DNA of 64,000 bases, taken from Oscillospiraceae bacterium. Lineage in GTDB: Bacteria > Bacillota > Clostridia > Oscillospirales > SIG627. Within the stretch, counting starts at the first letter, position 1; each line of letters starts with the position of its first letter. The notes under the pieces were generated by a model, which ran no database searches, was not told where the DNA came from, and saw only the letters and a program-made list of their open reading frames with translations. This document shows, one piece after another, positions 1-8,500 of this stretch. The translations under genes were made by a program, and so were the position numbers. The stretch covers positions 101,557-165,556 of the forward strand of contig SVQO01000003.1 in NCBI GenBank assembly GCA_015065325.1, read 5' to 3'.

Positions 1-1070
1 TAAGCGCCGCAAAAGAGATCAATGATTATCCCGTCGTTGTGAAAGCACAGATCCACTCCGGCGGCAGGGGTAAGGCAGGCGGTGTTAAGCTTTGCAAAAC
101 CGAAGAAGCCGTAAAGGAGTTTTCCGCCGAGTTGATCGGTAAGACTCTTTATACCCATCAGACCGGTCCCGAGGGCAAGGTAGTCCGCAGGATCTTCGTC
201 ACGGCCGGCTGTGACATTGCAAAAGAATATTACGTTTCCATGACTGTGGATTCCGCAAACGCTTCCATCGTTATGATCGCTTCTGCCGAAGGCGGCACGG
301 AGATCGAAGAACTGAGCAAGAACCATCCCGAAAAGATCCTGCAGATGCGCATCGATCCCACCATCGGCTATAAGGATTACAACGGTTGGGAAATGGCTGA
401 AAAGCTGGGTCTGACCGGTGACAAGGCAAAGACTTTTGTGAAAATCGCAAGAGGCATGTACAAGCTGTTCGTTGCCAAGGATTGCTCTCTGGTGGAGATC
501 AATCCCCTGGTTGAAACCGCAGACGGTCAACTCCTTGCCATCGACGCGAAGGTTAACTTTGACGACAACGCTCTGTTCCGTCACCCCGATATCGTAGAGC
601 TTCGCGACTTTGATGAAGAAGACCCCAAGGAAATTCAGGCATCCAAGTTCGATCTGAACTACGTTTCTCTGGACGGCTCCGTAGGCTGCATGGTCAACGG
701 TGCAGGTCTTGCCATGGCAACCATGGACATCATCAAGACCTTCGGCGGTGAGCCCGCGAACTTTCTGGACGTAGGCGGTTCCGCCACCACCGAGCGTGTA
801 AAGGCTGCCTTCGAGATCCTCCTTTCCGACAGCAACGTAAAAGCAATTCTGGTCAATATCTTTGGCGGTATTATGAAGTGCGACGTCATTGCACAGGGTA
901 TCGTTGAAGCAGCAAAAGCCATGGAGATCCGCGTACCCGTAGTCGTAAGACTGGACGGCACCAACGCTGACAAAGGCAGAGAAATCCTGGGTGCATCCGG
1001 ACTTTCCCTGGTTCCCGCAGAAACCTTCGCCGAGGCTGCTCAAAAGGCAGTTGAGCTGGCACGCGCGTAA
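1..1070 (+). CDS. sucC: Succinyl-CoA ligase (ADP-forming) beta subunit, cut by window start
   Basis: With SucD it interconverts succinate + CoA + ATP and succinyl-CoA + ADP + Pi in the cytoplasm. The frame is already open at the first base (codons in phase with position 3), so the true start lies outside. About 356 of the roughly 390 residues usual for the family are visible, and the GTG at 39 is an internal Val codon. The fragment begins in the ATP-grasp domain (GGRGKAGG near 60-83) and ends in the ligase domain ([13 protein letters not shown] near 860-900). sucD follows after 13 bases, so the two form an operon. Codons are biased to C/G endings like those of the fumarate cluster at 41-51 kb, suggesting high expression. 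Confidence 0.95.
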   Translation, partial: SAAKEINDYPVVVKAQIHSGGRGKAGGVKLCKTEEAVKEFSAELIGKTLYTHQTGPEGKVVRRIFVTAGCDIAKEYYVSMTVDSANASIVMIASAEGGTEIEELSKNHPEKILQMRIDPTIGYKDYNGWEMAEKLGLTGDKAKTFVKIARGMYKLFVAKDCSLVEINPLVETADGQLLAIDAKVNFDDNALFRHPDIVELRDFDEEDPKEIQASKFDLNYVSLDGSVGCMVNGAGLAMATMDIIKTFGGEPANFLDVGGSATTERVKAAFEILLSDSNVKAILVNIFGGIMKCDVIAQGIVEAAKAMEIRVPVVVRLDGTNADKGREILGASGLSLVPAETFAEAAQKAVELARA

Positions 1071-1083
1071 AGGAGGAAAACAA

Positions 1084-1983
1084 ATGATTTTAGTCAATGA
1101 AAATACCAAGGTGATCGTCCAGGGTATCACCGGTTCTCAGGGCAGATTCCACACGGAGCAGATGCTGGCTTACGGCACCAAGATCGTAGCAGGCACCACC
1201 CCCGGCAAGGGCGGTCAGGAGGTCTGCGGCATCCCCGTATTCAACACCGTAAAGGAAGCAAAGGAAAAGACCGGTGCAAATTGCTCCGTTATCTATATTC
1301 CTCCGGCGTTTGCCGCAGACGGCATTCTGGAAGCAGTCGACGCAGGCATAGAGCTTGTAGTGTGCATCACCGAGGGCATCCCCGTTCTGGATATGATGCG
1401 CGTAAAGAACTACATGGAAGGCAAGCCCACCCGTCTCATCGGACCCAACTGTCCCGGTCTGATCTCCCCCGGCGCTTGCAAGGTGGGGATTCTCCCCGGC
1501 TTTATTCACGTTCCCGGTCACGTAGGCGTAATGAGTCGCAGCGGCACTCTGACCTACGAAGCAGTTCATCAGCTTACCGCGCGCGGCATCGGTCAGTCCA
1601 CCGCAGTTGGTATCGGCGGTGACCCCATTCGCGGAAGCGGATTTATCGACGTTTTGAAAATGTTCAACGAAGATCCCGAGACCTACGCCGTAGTTATGAT
1701 CGGTGAGATCGGCGGTAGCGGAGAAGAAGAAGCCGCCGAGTGGATCGCAAAGAATATGACCAAGCCCGTCGTCTCCTTTATCGGCGGAAAGACTGCTCCC
1801 AAGGGCAAGAGAATGGGTCACGCGGGCGCTATCATTTCCGGTGGCAAGGGCACCCAGGCAGGCAAGGTTGCGGCACTTGAAGCCGCAGGCGTGATGGTTG
1901 CTCCCACTCCCGACAAGATCGGCGAGACCTTGGTAGAAGCTATCAAAAAAGCAGGTATTTACGAAAAGTGCCTGGTAAAATAA
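1084..1983 (+). CDS. sucD: Succinyl-CoA ligase (ADP-forming) alpha subunit
   Basis: Alpha subunit of succinyl-CoA ligase, 299 residues, a normal length. The N-terminal CoA-binding Rossmann domain begins with [11 protein letters not shown]. The conserved IGPNCPG and SRSGTLTYE segments follow, and the phosphorylated active-site histidine lies in the GHAGAI motif near residue 245. The start at 1084 is chosen because it is preceded by AAGGAGG at the right distance and agrees with the family N-terminus; the frame is open further upstream into sucC, but those residues are unlike SucD. It is the last gene of the operon and is followed by a clear terminator. With fumarase and fumarate reductase at 41-51 kb it would complete a branch from malate to succinyl-CoA. 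Confidence 0.96.
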   Translation: MILVNENTKVIVQGITGSQGRFHTEQMLAYGTKIVAGTTPGKGGQEVCGIPVFNTVKEAKEKTGANCSVIYIPPAFAADGILEAVDAGIELVVCITEGIPVLDMMRVKNYMEGKPTRLIGPNCPGLISPGACKVGILPGFIHVPGHVGVMSRSGTLTYEAVHQLTARGIGQSTAVGIGGDPIRGSGFIDVLKMFNEDPETYAVVMIGEIGGSGEEEAAEWIAKNMTKPVVSFIGGKTAPKGKRMGHAGAIISGGKGTQAGKVAALEAAGVMVAPTPDKIGETLVEAIKKAGIYEKCLVK

Positions 1984-1991
1984 AAAGACAA

Positions 1992-2023
1992 AAGAGTTCG
2001 TGCAATGCACGGACTCTTTTTTT
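1992..2023 (+). terminator. Rho-independent terminator after sucD
   Basis: A 12-bp stem (arms 1992-2003 and 2007-2018, one G-T pair) with a 3-base loop runs into seven T residues. It ends the sucCD operon. Confidence 0.9.
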
Positions 2024-2041
2024 GTAAGTTTGGGAAAAATA

Positions 2042-2070
2042 TAGACTTTATGCCCGGCTTATGTTAGAAT
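2042..2070 (+). promoter_or_regulatory. Sigma-A type promoter of the 2.1-5.5 kb operon
   Basis: TAGACT (-35, 2042-2047) and TAGAAT (-10, 2065-2070) are separated by 17 bp. The site lies 30 bp before the first start codon and after the sucD terminator, so it would drive the three-gene operon 2101-5509. Confidence 0.7.
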
Positions 2071-2100
2071 AAAATCATAAAGAAAAAAGGAAGGAACCTT

Positions 2101-3756
2101 ATGAAACATCTTTATCTGGACGTGATGGAAAAGGCAGCAAAGGCTTATACCGTCGAGCAGATCGATGAGTATATCAAGGACGTTGAGGAAAACGGACTTC
2201 AAGATCACGGGTTTCCCAGACTTTCCGCAAATCTTGCGGTTTTGATCGCAAACGGGCGGTGCACGGAGCTTTTTTCCCGGGTTGAAGCAATGCTGGAACT
2301 ATCCTTTAAGCTGGTTTCGAAAACGATTCATTGCGACAACGATTTTTCCGTGCGCGAGCTCTGCGTTGCTTTTTTGGCACTGCAACAGAATAAAACCTTC
2401 CCCGAGGAGCAACTGAGAAGGTGGCTTACCTACCTTTCCGAATTCGACCCCGAACGGGGCTACGAGATGCTTGTATGGAAGAAAGAGCCGGACTGGAAAT
2501 GCCACAACATCGTTTCCTATAACTGTCTTTCGGAATTTTTGCGTTGCAAGCTTCTCGGGCTGGACGCCGATCCTTTTCTGAAAAAGCAATTGCCCAAAGT
2601 ACTGGAAAGCTTTGACGAAAACGGAATGTATATGGACCCCGGTTGTCCGATGGTTTACGATTTTGCAACGCGCCTCAATCTCCAGCAAATGCTCTTTGCA
2701 GGGTATAAGGGCGTCTTCGCTTCCGAAATTCTGGAGCGGCTTGAAAAGGCAGATTCCATCACCTTGAAATTTGTATCCGCAACGGGAGAATTCCCCTATG
2801 GTGGAAGAAGCCAGGGCTTTTTGCACAACGAAGCACTGTTTTGCGCCCTATTGGAGGGAGCCGCGCTCCGTAGCAAAGCCAAAGGAGACCTCGAAGCGGC
2901 ATCTCGCTACCGCGCAGGCGCAAAGCTTTCTCTGGACTGTCTTACCCATTGGATCAACAAGGATCCCGTTTCCCATATCAAAAACCGCTTTCCCGCACAG
3001 GAGCTGATGGGTTGTGAAACATACGGCTATTTCAACAAATATATGATCACCGTCAACATTTGGTTGATGACCCCGCTTTTGTACGCAGATGACTCCATTC
3101 CCGTAGGAACGCTTACCTCCGAGTCCGACGCCTTTTCAACCTCCCCGTACTTTCACCGCTACTTTTTGAAAGCGGGAGATTATTCCCTGCAGGGGGATAC
3201 GGCGGGACAGGTAAGGCAGGATGCCACGGGAATCGGCCGTATTCATAAGAAGGGTTGTCCCTCACCGCTTCTGCTCTCCTTCCCCTGCCCTGAAAACGCA
3301 AAATATATAACCTTAAAGCCAAATCCTGGTAACGCCGCCATCGGCGTATGGAAGCAAGGGGAAGCTGTAATCTTCTCGGAATGCGATAAGGAAAGCACAG
3401 TTACCCTCAACGAAACGGTATGTGCACCCGATTTTGCCGGGGCTTCTCTTACCGTTACCTTTGCAGACGAAAGCACCGTCACGGAACGCGTTTCGGTCAC
3501 CCCCGATGGGATCACCCTCACCCAGGAGGGCGGCGACGGATTTTTGCTTCCTGCCATCGTAACCGACGGAGAAAACGAGGGAAGCTTTTTTGCGGAAAAG
3601 GACGGTTTTTCCGTTCTCTATCAAGAGCACCACGTGCGCTATCGCTTTTTGGGAACGGCAGAGGAAGCGGGAATTTACCAAAACCGTAGCGGCATTTACC
3701 GCTTTTATCGCGTCCGTTGTAATAAGGTCCACATTTCAATGGGAGGAAAACGATGA
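2101..3756 (+). CDS. Putative (alpha/alpha)-toroid carbohydrate-active protein (heparinase II/III- or DUF2264-like)
   Basis: 551 residues, no signal peptide or membrane segment, so probably cytoplasmic. The first ~340 residues are helical, with Trp/Tyr/Asn-rich motifs (EPDWKCHNIVSYN near 135, MYMDPGCPMVYDF near 180, EFPYGGRSQGFLHNEA near 230). These resemble the alpha/alpha toroids of polysaccharide lyases and unsaturated-uronide hydrolases. The last ~200 residues look beta-rich, as in heparinase-like enzymes with a C-terminal sandwich. I do not recognise a characterised family, and substrate and reaction are unknown. The gene is first in an operon with a sugar isomerase/epimerase and a 2-hydroxyacid dehydrogenase, overlapping the next gene by 4 bp. 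This context supports a role in breaking down an acidic or modified oligosaccharide. Confidence 0.6.
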   Translation: MKHLYLDVMEKAAKAYTVEQIDEYIKDVEENGLQDHGFPRLSANLAVLIANGRCTELFSRVEAMLELSFKLVSKTIHCDNDFSVRELCVAFLALQQNKTFPEEQLRRWLTYLSEFDPERGYEMLVWKKEPDWKCHNIVSYNCLSEFLRCKLLGLDADPFLKKQLPKVLESFDENGMYMDPGCPMVYDFATRLNLQQMLFAGYKGVFASEILERLEKADSITLKFVSATGEFPYGGRSQGFLHNEALFCALLEGAALRSKAKGDLEAASRYRAGAKLSLDCLTHWINKDPVSHIKNRFPAQELMGCETYGYFNKYMITVNIWLMTPLLYADDSIPVGTLTSESDAFSTSPYFHRYFLKAGDYSLQGDTAGQVRQDATGIGRIHKKGCPSPLLLSFPCPENAKYITLKPNPGNAAIGVWKQGEAVIFSECDKESTVTLNETVCAPDFAGASLTVTFADESTVTERVSVTPDGITLTQEGGDGFLLPAIVTDGENEGSFFAEKDGFSVLYQEHHVRYRFLGTAEEAGIYQNRSGIYRFYRVRCNKVHISMGGKR

Positions 3757-4508
3757 AGAAATTCCCCATCGGGCTTTGCTCCGTATCCTTCCGCAAGCAC
3801 TCTCCCGCAGAGATCCTGCAGGAGATGCAAAGAGCGTCTCTTAACGTCATCGAATGGGGCAGCGATATTCACGCACCCGCAGGGGATGAAAAAGCACTGA
3901 AGGAGCTTGCAAGCCTGCAAGCTCTGTACGGCGTGACCTGTTCCTCCTACGGCACCTATTTTAAAATCGGAACGACACCCGCGGAGAAACTGACGGACTA
4001 TATCCGCGCCGCAAGGATTTTGGGCACTTCCGTTTTGCGTTTGTGGGCAGGAAGCAAGAATTCCGAAGAATTTGACGAAGGAGAAAAGGAAGCCTTCTTT
4101 AAGGAATGCCTCACTCTGGCAACGCTTGCAACGAAGGAAGGCGTGACTCTCTGTATGGAGTGTCATAACAAAACCTATACCAACCGCTTTCAAAGTGCAC
4201 TGGAGCTGATGCAGGCAATTCATTCATCGCATTTTCGGATGTATTGGCAGCCAAACCAATTCCGAAGCGATGAGGAAAACCTTGCATCCGCCGAAGCGCT
4301 TGCCCCCTATACCGAAAATATTCATCTGTTTCATTGGCGCGGGAAAGAAAAATTCCCGCTTGCACAAGGAAAAGCACTATGGAAAAATTATTTAAAGCAT
4401 TTTCAAGGGAACCAAACTCTACTGCTGGAATTCATGCCGGACGGAAGGCTTGAAAGTCTGAATACCGAAGCAGACTGTGCAAAAATGATACGGGAGGAAA
4501 TGCAATGA
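3753..4508 (+). CDS. Sugar phosphate isomerase/epimerase (AP endonuclease 2-like TIM barrel)
   Basis: 251 residues resembling the xylose-isomerase-like TIM-barrel family that includes sugar epimerases and IolE/IolI-type proteins. Characteristic pieces are the N-terminal GLCSVSFR, the VIEWGSDIH strand-loop (second barrel strand), VTLCMECHNKT with the metal-binding Glu, and the ENIHLFHW and LLLEFMPDG strands with His and Glu positions typical of a divalent metal site. The exact substrate cannot be read from the sequence. The start codon overlaps the stop of the upstream gene (ATGA at 3753-3756), and its own end overlaps the next gene by 4 bp, so the three genes are translationally coupled. Confidence 0.8.
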   Translation: MKKFPIGLCSVSFRKHSPAEILQEMQRASLNVIEWGSDIHAPAGDEKALKELASLQALYGVTCSSYGTYFKIGTTPAEKLTDYIRAARILGTSVLRLWAGSKNSEEFDEGEKEAFFKECLTLATLATKEGVTLCMECHNKTYTNRFQSALELMQAIHSSHFRMYWQPNQFRSDEENLASAEALAPYTENIHLFHWRGKEKFPLAQGKALWKNYLKHFQGNQTLLLEFMPDGRLESLNTEADCAKMIREEMQ

Positions 4509-5509
4509 ACGCCATCCTTTTATCGAATCGAAGCGAAGAACGGGTGCGAAAGGTCTATACCACAGAGCACGTAGCAAGACTCTCACAACTCGTGGAGTTT
4601 CACGATCGGGTCTATCAAAAAGAAGACGTTCTTCGGGATAAAGAACAATTTTCGCAGGTTCGCTATATTTTTTCCACCTGGGGAATGCCCGAATTTGAAA
4701 AAGAGGAGATCCGCGCCATCTTTCCGAAGCTGGAAGCCGTTTTTTACGCGGCGGGATCGGTGCAAAGATTTGCCCGCCCTTTTTTGGAACTGGGAATTCG
4801 GGTATTCAGTGCCTGGGCGGCAAACGGCATCCCTGTTGCCGAATACACCTTCGCTCAGATCATTCTCGGAATGAAGGGCTTTTATCAATCCTCCCGCATA
4901 TTCAAGGAGCAAGGGCGCAAGGCGGCAAAGGAATGCTTTGCACACTATCCCGGCAATTACGATTCTGCCGTTGGTCTCATCGGTGCGGGAATGATCGGAA
5001 AGCTGGTGATTGATCGGCTGAAAACTCTGAAGGTGAAAACCATGGTATTCGATCCCTTTTTGCCCGATGGAAAAGCGGCAGAGCTGGGTGTGGAAAAGAC
5101 GGATCTTCACACACTCTTTTCCTCCTGCCAAGTGGTATCCAATCACCTTGCCAACAACGAACAGACCCGCGGAATGCTGAAAAAAGAGCATTTTTCAGCC
5201 ATGCTCCCCTACGCCGTGTTCCTCAATACGGGCAGAGGTGCCCAGGTCGTAGAGGAGGATCTGATCGCCGTTTTGAAGGAGCGCAAGGATCTGACGGCGG
5301 TGCTGGACGTTACCTTTCCCGAGCCGCCGGAGGAAGGCAATCCCTTCTATACCCTGCCCAACGTGATCCTTACGCCTCACATCGCGGGAAGCGAGGGAAA
5401 CGAGGTCCGCAGAATGGCAGACTTCATGTTGGAGGAAGCCACCTCCTTTCTCTCGAAAAAGCATACCCGCTACGAGGTGACCCTTGAAATGCTGAAAACC
5501 ATGGCATAA
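4505..5509 (+). CDS. D-isomer-specific 2-hydroxyacid dehydrogenase
   Basis: 334 residues. NAD(P)-dependent reduction or oxidation of a 2-keto/2-hydroxy acid. The nucleotide-binding Rossmann domain contains VGLIGAGMIG near residue 157. The catalytic residues of the family are in place: Arg in LNTGRGAQV (usually NTARG), Glu in FPEPPEEG and His in LTPHIAGSEG near the C-terminus. The N-terminal catalytic domain is divergent, so the substrate is uncertain. It is the third gene of the operon, overlapping the previous gene by 4 bp, and ends at a strong hairpin. A related but distinct family member lies at 55084-56031. Confidence 0.87.
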   Translation: MNAILLSNRSEERVRKVYTTEHVARLSQLVEFHDRVYQKEDVLRDKEQFSQVRYIFSTWGMPEFEKEEIRAIFPKLEAVFYAAGSVQRFARPFLELGIRVFSAWAANGIPVAEYTFAQIILGMKGFYQSSRIFKEQGRKAAKECFAHYPGNYDSAVGLIGAGMIGKLVIDRLKTLKVKTMVFDPFLPDGKAAELGVEKTDLHTLFSSCQVVSNHLANNEQTRGMLKKEHFSAMLPYAVFLNTGRGAQVVEEDLIAVLKERKDLTAVLDVTFPEPPEEGNPFYTLPNVILTPHIAGSEGNEVRRMADFMLEEATSFLSKKHTRYEVTLEMLKTMA

Positions 5510-5511
5510 AA

Positions 5512-5547
5512 AATCTCCTGCTCAGCTGACGTGAGCAGGAGATTCTT
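5512..5547. terminator. Bidirectional terminator between convergent genes
   Basis: A perfect 13-bp stem (arms 5512-5524 and 5532-5544) with a 7-base loop lies between the convergent stops at 5509 and 5551. It can serve both strands; the T-tract is short on the plus strand. Confidence 0.8.
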
Positions 5548-5550
5548 TGT

Positions 5551-8500
5551 TTACTGCAAAGAATACCGTTCGGGGAAGAAAACGTAAAATAGGAGATAGA
5601 TGGCATCGCTTGCATCCTCTTTCCCGTCTCGGTCAAAATCAACGGATTGATTTACGGGATAATCATCGGGGAAATTGGTATGGTACAGCAGATAAATGGC
5701 GTCGTCCATCGTAATTCCGTCTTTTCGATCCAAGTCACCCGGCGTAGGCGGAATTTCATTTGTTCTGACCTCTAAAGGAGCGCTCGTCGGAGAAGCCAAA
5801 TGCGTTTCTGTTCCGGCAAGTCGCTGATAAAAGGTATATTCCGTATTATCTGTAAGATTCTCAAAAAGCGCTTCGCTTTGCCAGTTCACACCGTCAATGC
5901 TATACTCCATCCCCTCACTTTGCTGAAGCTGAACGGAATTAACCGTCACTTCGACCAAAACAGGTGCCTGAGGTGCAATTTGCGGCGCTTTCGGAGTGCA
6001 AACGGCGTAAGCAACACTCGCTTCGGACGCATCATACGTATCGGTTTCCGCGAAGCGTTGATAAAACGTATAATCGGTAACGGGCTCCAGTCCGCTGAAA
6101 ATCGGACTTGACTGCCAAGTTACACCGTCTTTACTGTACTCCGTATTTTCATTTGCAACAAGCGTAACGGAAAAAGCGGTGATCTCCTGCGCGATCGGTG
6201 CAGAAGGAGCTGACTGAGTCAACTTTGGTGTGGTGACTTGCGTACCCTCACTTATATCGCCGGCGGCATACTCGGCAGTTTCGAAAAATCGGGAATAGAA
6301 GGTATATGTACTTCCCGGTTTCAAATTCTCAAAAGTCGCACTTCTTTGCCAAGTCACACCATCCAAGCTGTACTCGCAGGAAGATGAATTCACCAAAACG
6401 ACCGTAGTCGCGGTAACGCTTTCCGTCTCGGGAGCCGAAGGGGCACCTGGCTTGATTTTAGGCGTGGTAACTTTCGTTCCGACACTTTCATCACTAGCAT
6501 CGGCGTGGTCCGTTTTCGCCACACGTTGATAGAAGGTGTAGGCGGTAAGCGGAGCCAAATCGGAAAACACAGGGTTTTCCTGCCATAAAATACCGTCCAG
6601 ACTGTACTCGTACCCGAAAACGGAAACGAGAGTTACGGAGGTCGCCGAAAGGGCTTCTATGATCGGAGCATCGGGACGAAAAATGCAGCAGACGTTACAT
6701 TCACAATCCAAATCGGAGTCGTACACGTGAGCGGCACGGGTGGTTTCATCTGCCGCTCCGCAAAGAGAACACTTCATCCAGTGATTCTCGGTATCCCGAT
6801 CCATTGTAACGTAATCGTGGTCAACAGTGCGGACCTCCCCGCAGGTATTGCAATTTTCGTCGCAATCGCCGTCGTAAGAATGCCCGAGTGCATCTTTAAT
6901 CTTTAAGCCGCAATAGGTACAAGCCACGGGTTCAATGCAAGTGGGGGCAACCGTTTCGGATAACACGTACTTGTAAACGATACAGGTGCATGGATCGATT
7001 TTAAAAGACCCGCAATCGGAACCGGAGGATGTGCTGCTATCCTTACGATAAACAATTGCGATGCGATCGCCTGACTTAAGAGAAACAGTCAAACTTTTTT
7101 CGGCTACCTCTCCGGATATTGCGTCAAGTTTTTCTTCATTTGTACTTAAATATTCACGCTTTTGAATCGTAAAAGTGTCTCCCGGCGCACTTGAAACCTT
7201 ATAGCGAATCGTCAGATCACAAGCGTGGTTGGCAGTAATAAAATAAGCAGAAACAGAAGAATGCTCCTTGTTGGTGGAAACGTACCATCCGTCAGACAGT
7301 GCATAAGGATACTGAATATGATTTTCTTTCTTGTGTGCATTCGGGGATGTTTCGATCTTCGTATAGTGCTCTGCCTTGCGAATCTGACCGCACACGTTGC
7401 AAATTGAGTCACAGCCATTGTCAAAAACGTGGGTGGCACGGGTGTTTTCATCCACCGCTCCGCAAAGTGAACACTTCATCCAATGGTTCTCGGCATCCTG
7501 ATCCATCACGCTGTAATCGTGAACGTCGGTTCGGGTCTCCCCGCAGATATTGCAACTTTCGTCGCAGTCATCGTCGTAAGAATGCCCGAGCGCATCCTTA
7601 AACTTTAATCCGCAATAAAAGCAAGTCACAGGATCGGTACATGTGGGTATAGCCGTTTCAGAGGGGACGAAATCGTAATCTGTACAAGAGCAGAAATCAA
7701 TTTTGAAGGATCCGCAATCATCTCCCGAGGAAATGAGTAAATTTTTGGAATAGGTGATAAAAATTGCCTCGCTGGAGATCATAGGGATTTCCAGCACCTG
7801 TTCGGACGATTCGCCGGAAGCGGAGGCAAGCTCTGTTCCCCATTTTTCGATCACAAGCCGATCCGAACCGGACTGGCTGGAAGCCTTATAGTGCAAAATG
7901 ATCTTACAATCGTGCCGTGCAGTGATGGTAAAGGTTGAAGAGGAATCCCCCCCTTTGTTGGTGGAAACGTACCACCCATCGGATAATACGAACGGATACT
8001 CAGCATCATTTGTCAGCTCATGAGCCGCTGCCGAAACCACGATCTTCGAACGGTGCCCCGTCTCACGTACCATACCGCAGACGTTGCAATCCCCATCGCA
8101 CTCAAAGTCGAAAACGTGGGCGGCAAGAGTATCTTCATCCACCGATTCACAAAGGGAGCATTTCATCCAATGGTTCTCGGCATCGTGCAACCGAACGGAA
8201 TAGTCGTGAGGTGCGGTGCGAACCTCTCCGCAGGTATTACACTCGGGATCACATAGGCTGTCGTAGCTGTGACCAAGCTCTGCCTTAAGCGTTTCACTGC
8301 AAATCACACACACCACGGGCTCGGTACACGTGGGTTCCAGCGTCTCAGAGGGAACCAAAACCTTGCATCCGCAAGACTCGATCGAAAAAGAAGCCTGGTC
8401 ATCCCCGTAAGAACCGCTTGCGTCTTTCACGTATCCGACTACAAGCGTATCCCCTTTTTTCATAGAAAGGGTTTTCCTCCCCCCGTAAACCGACCCGGAA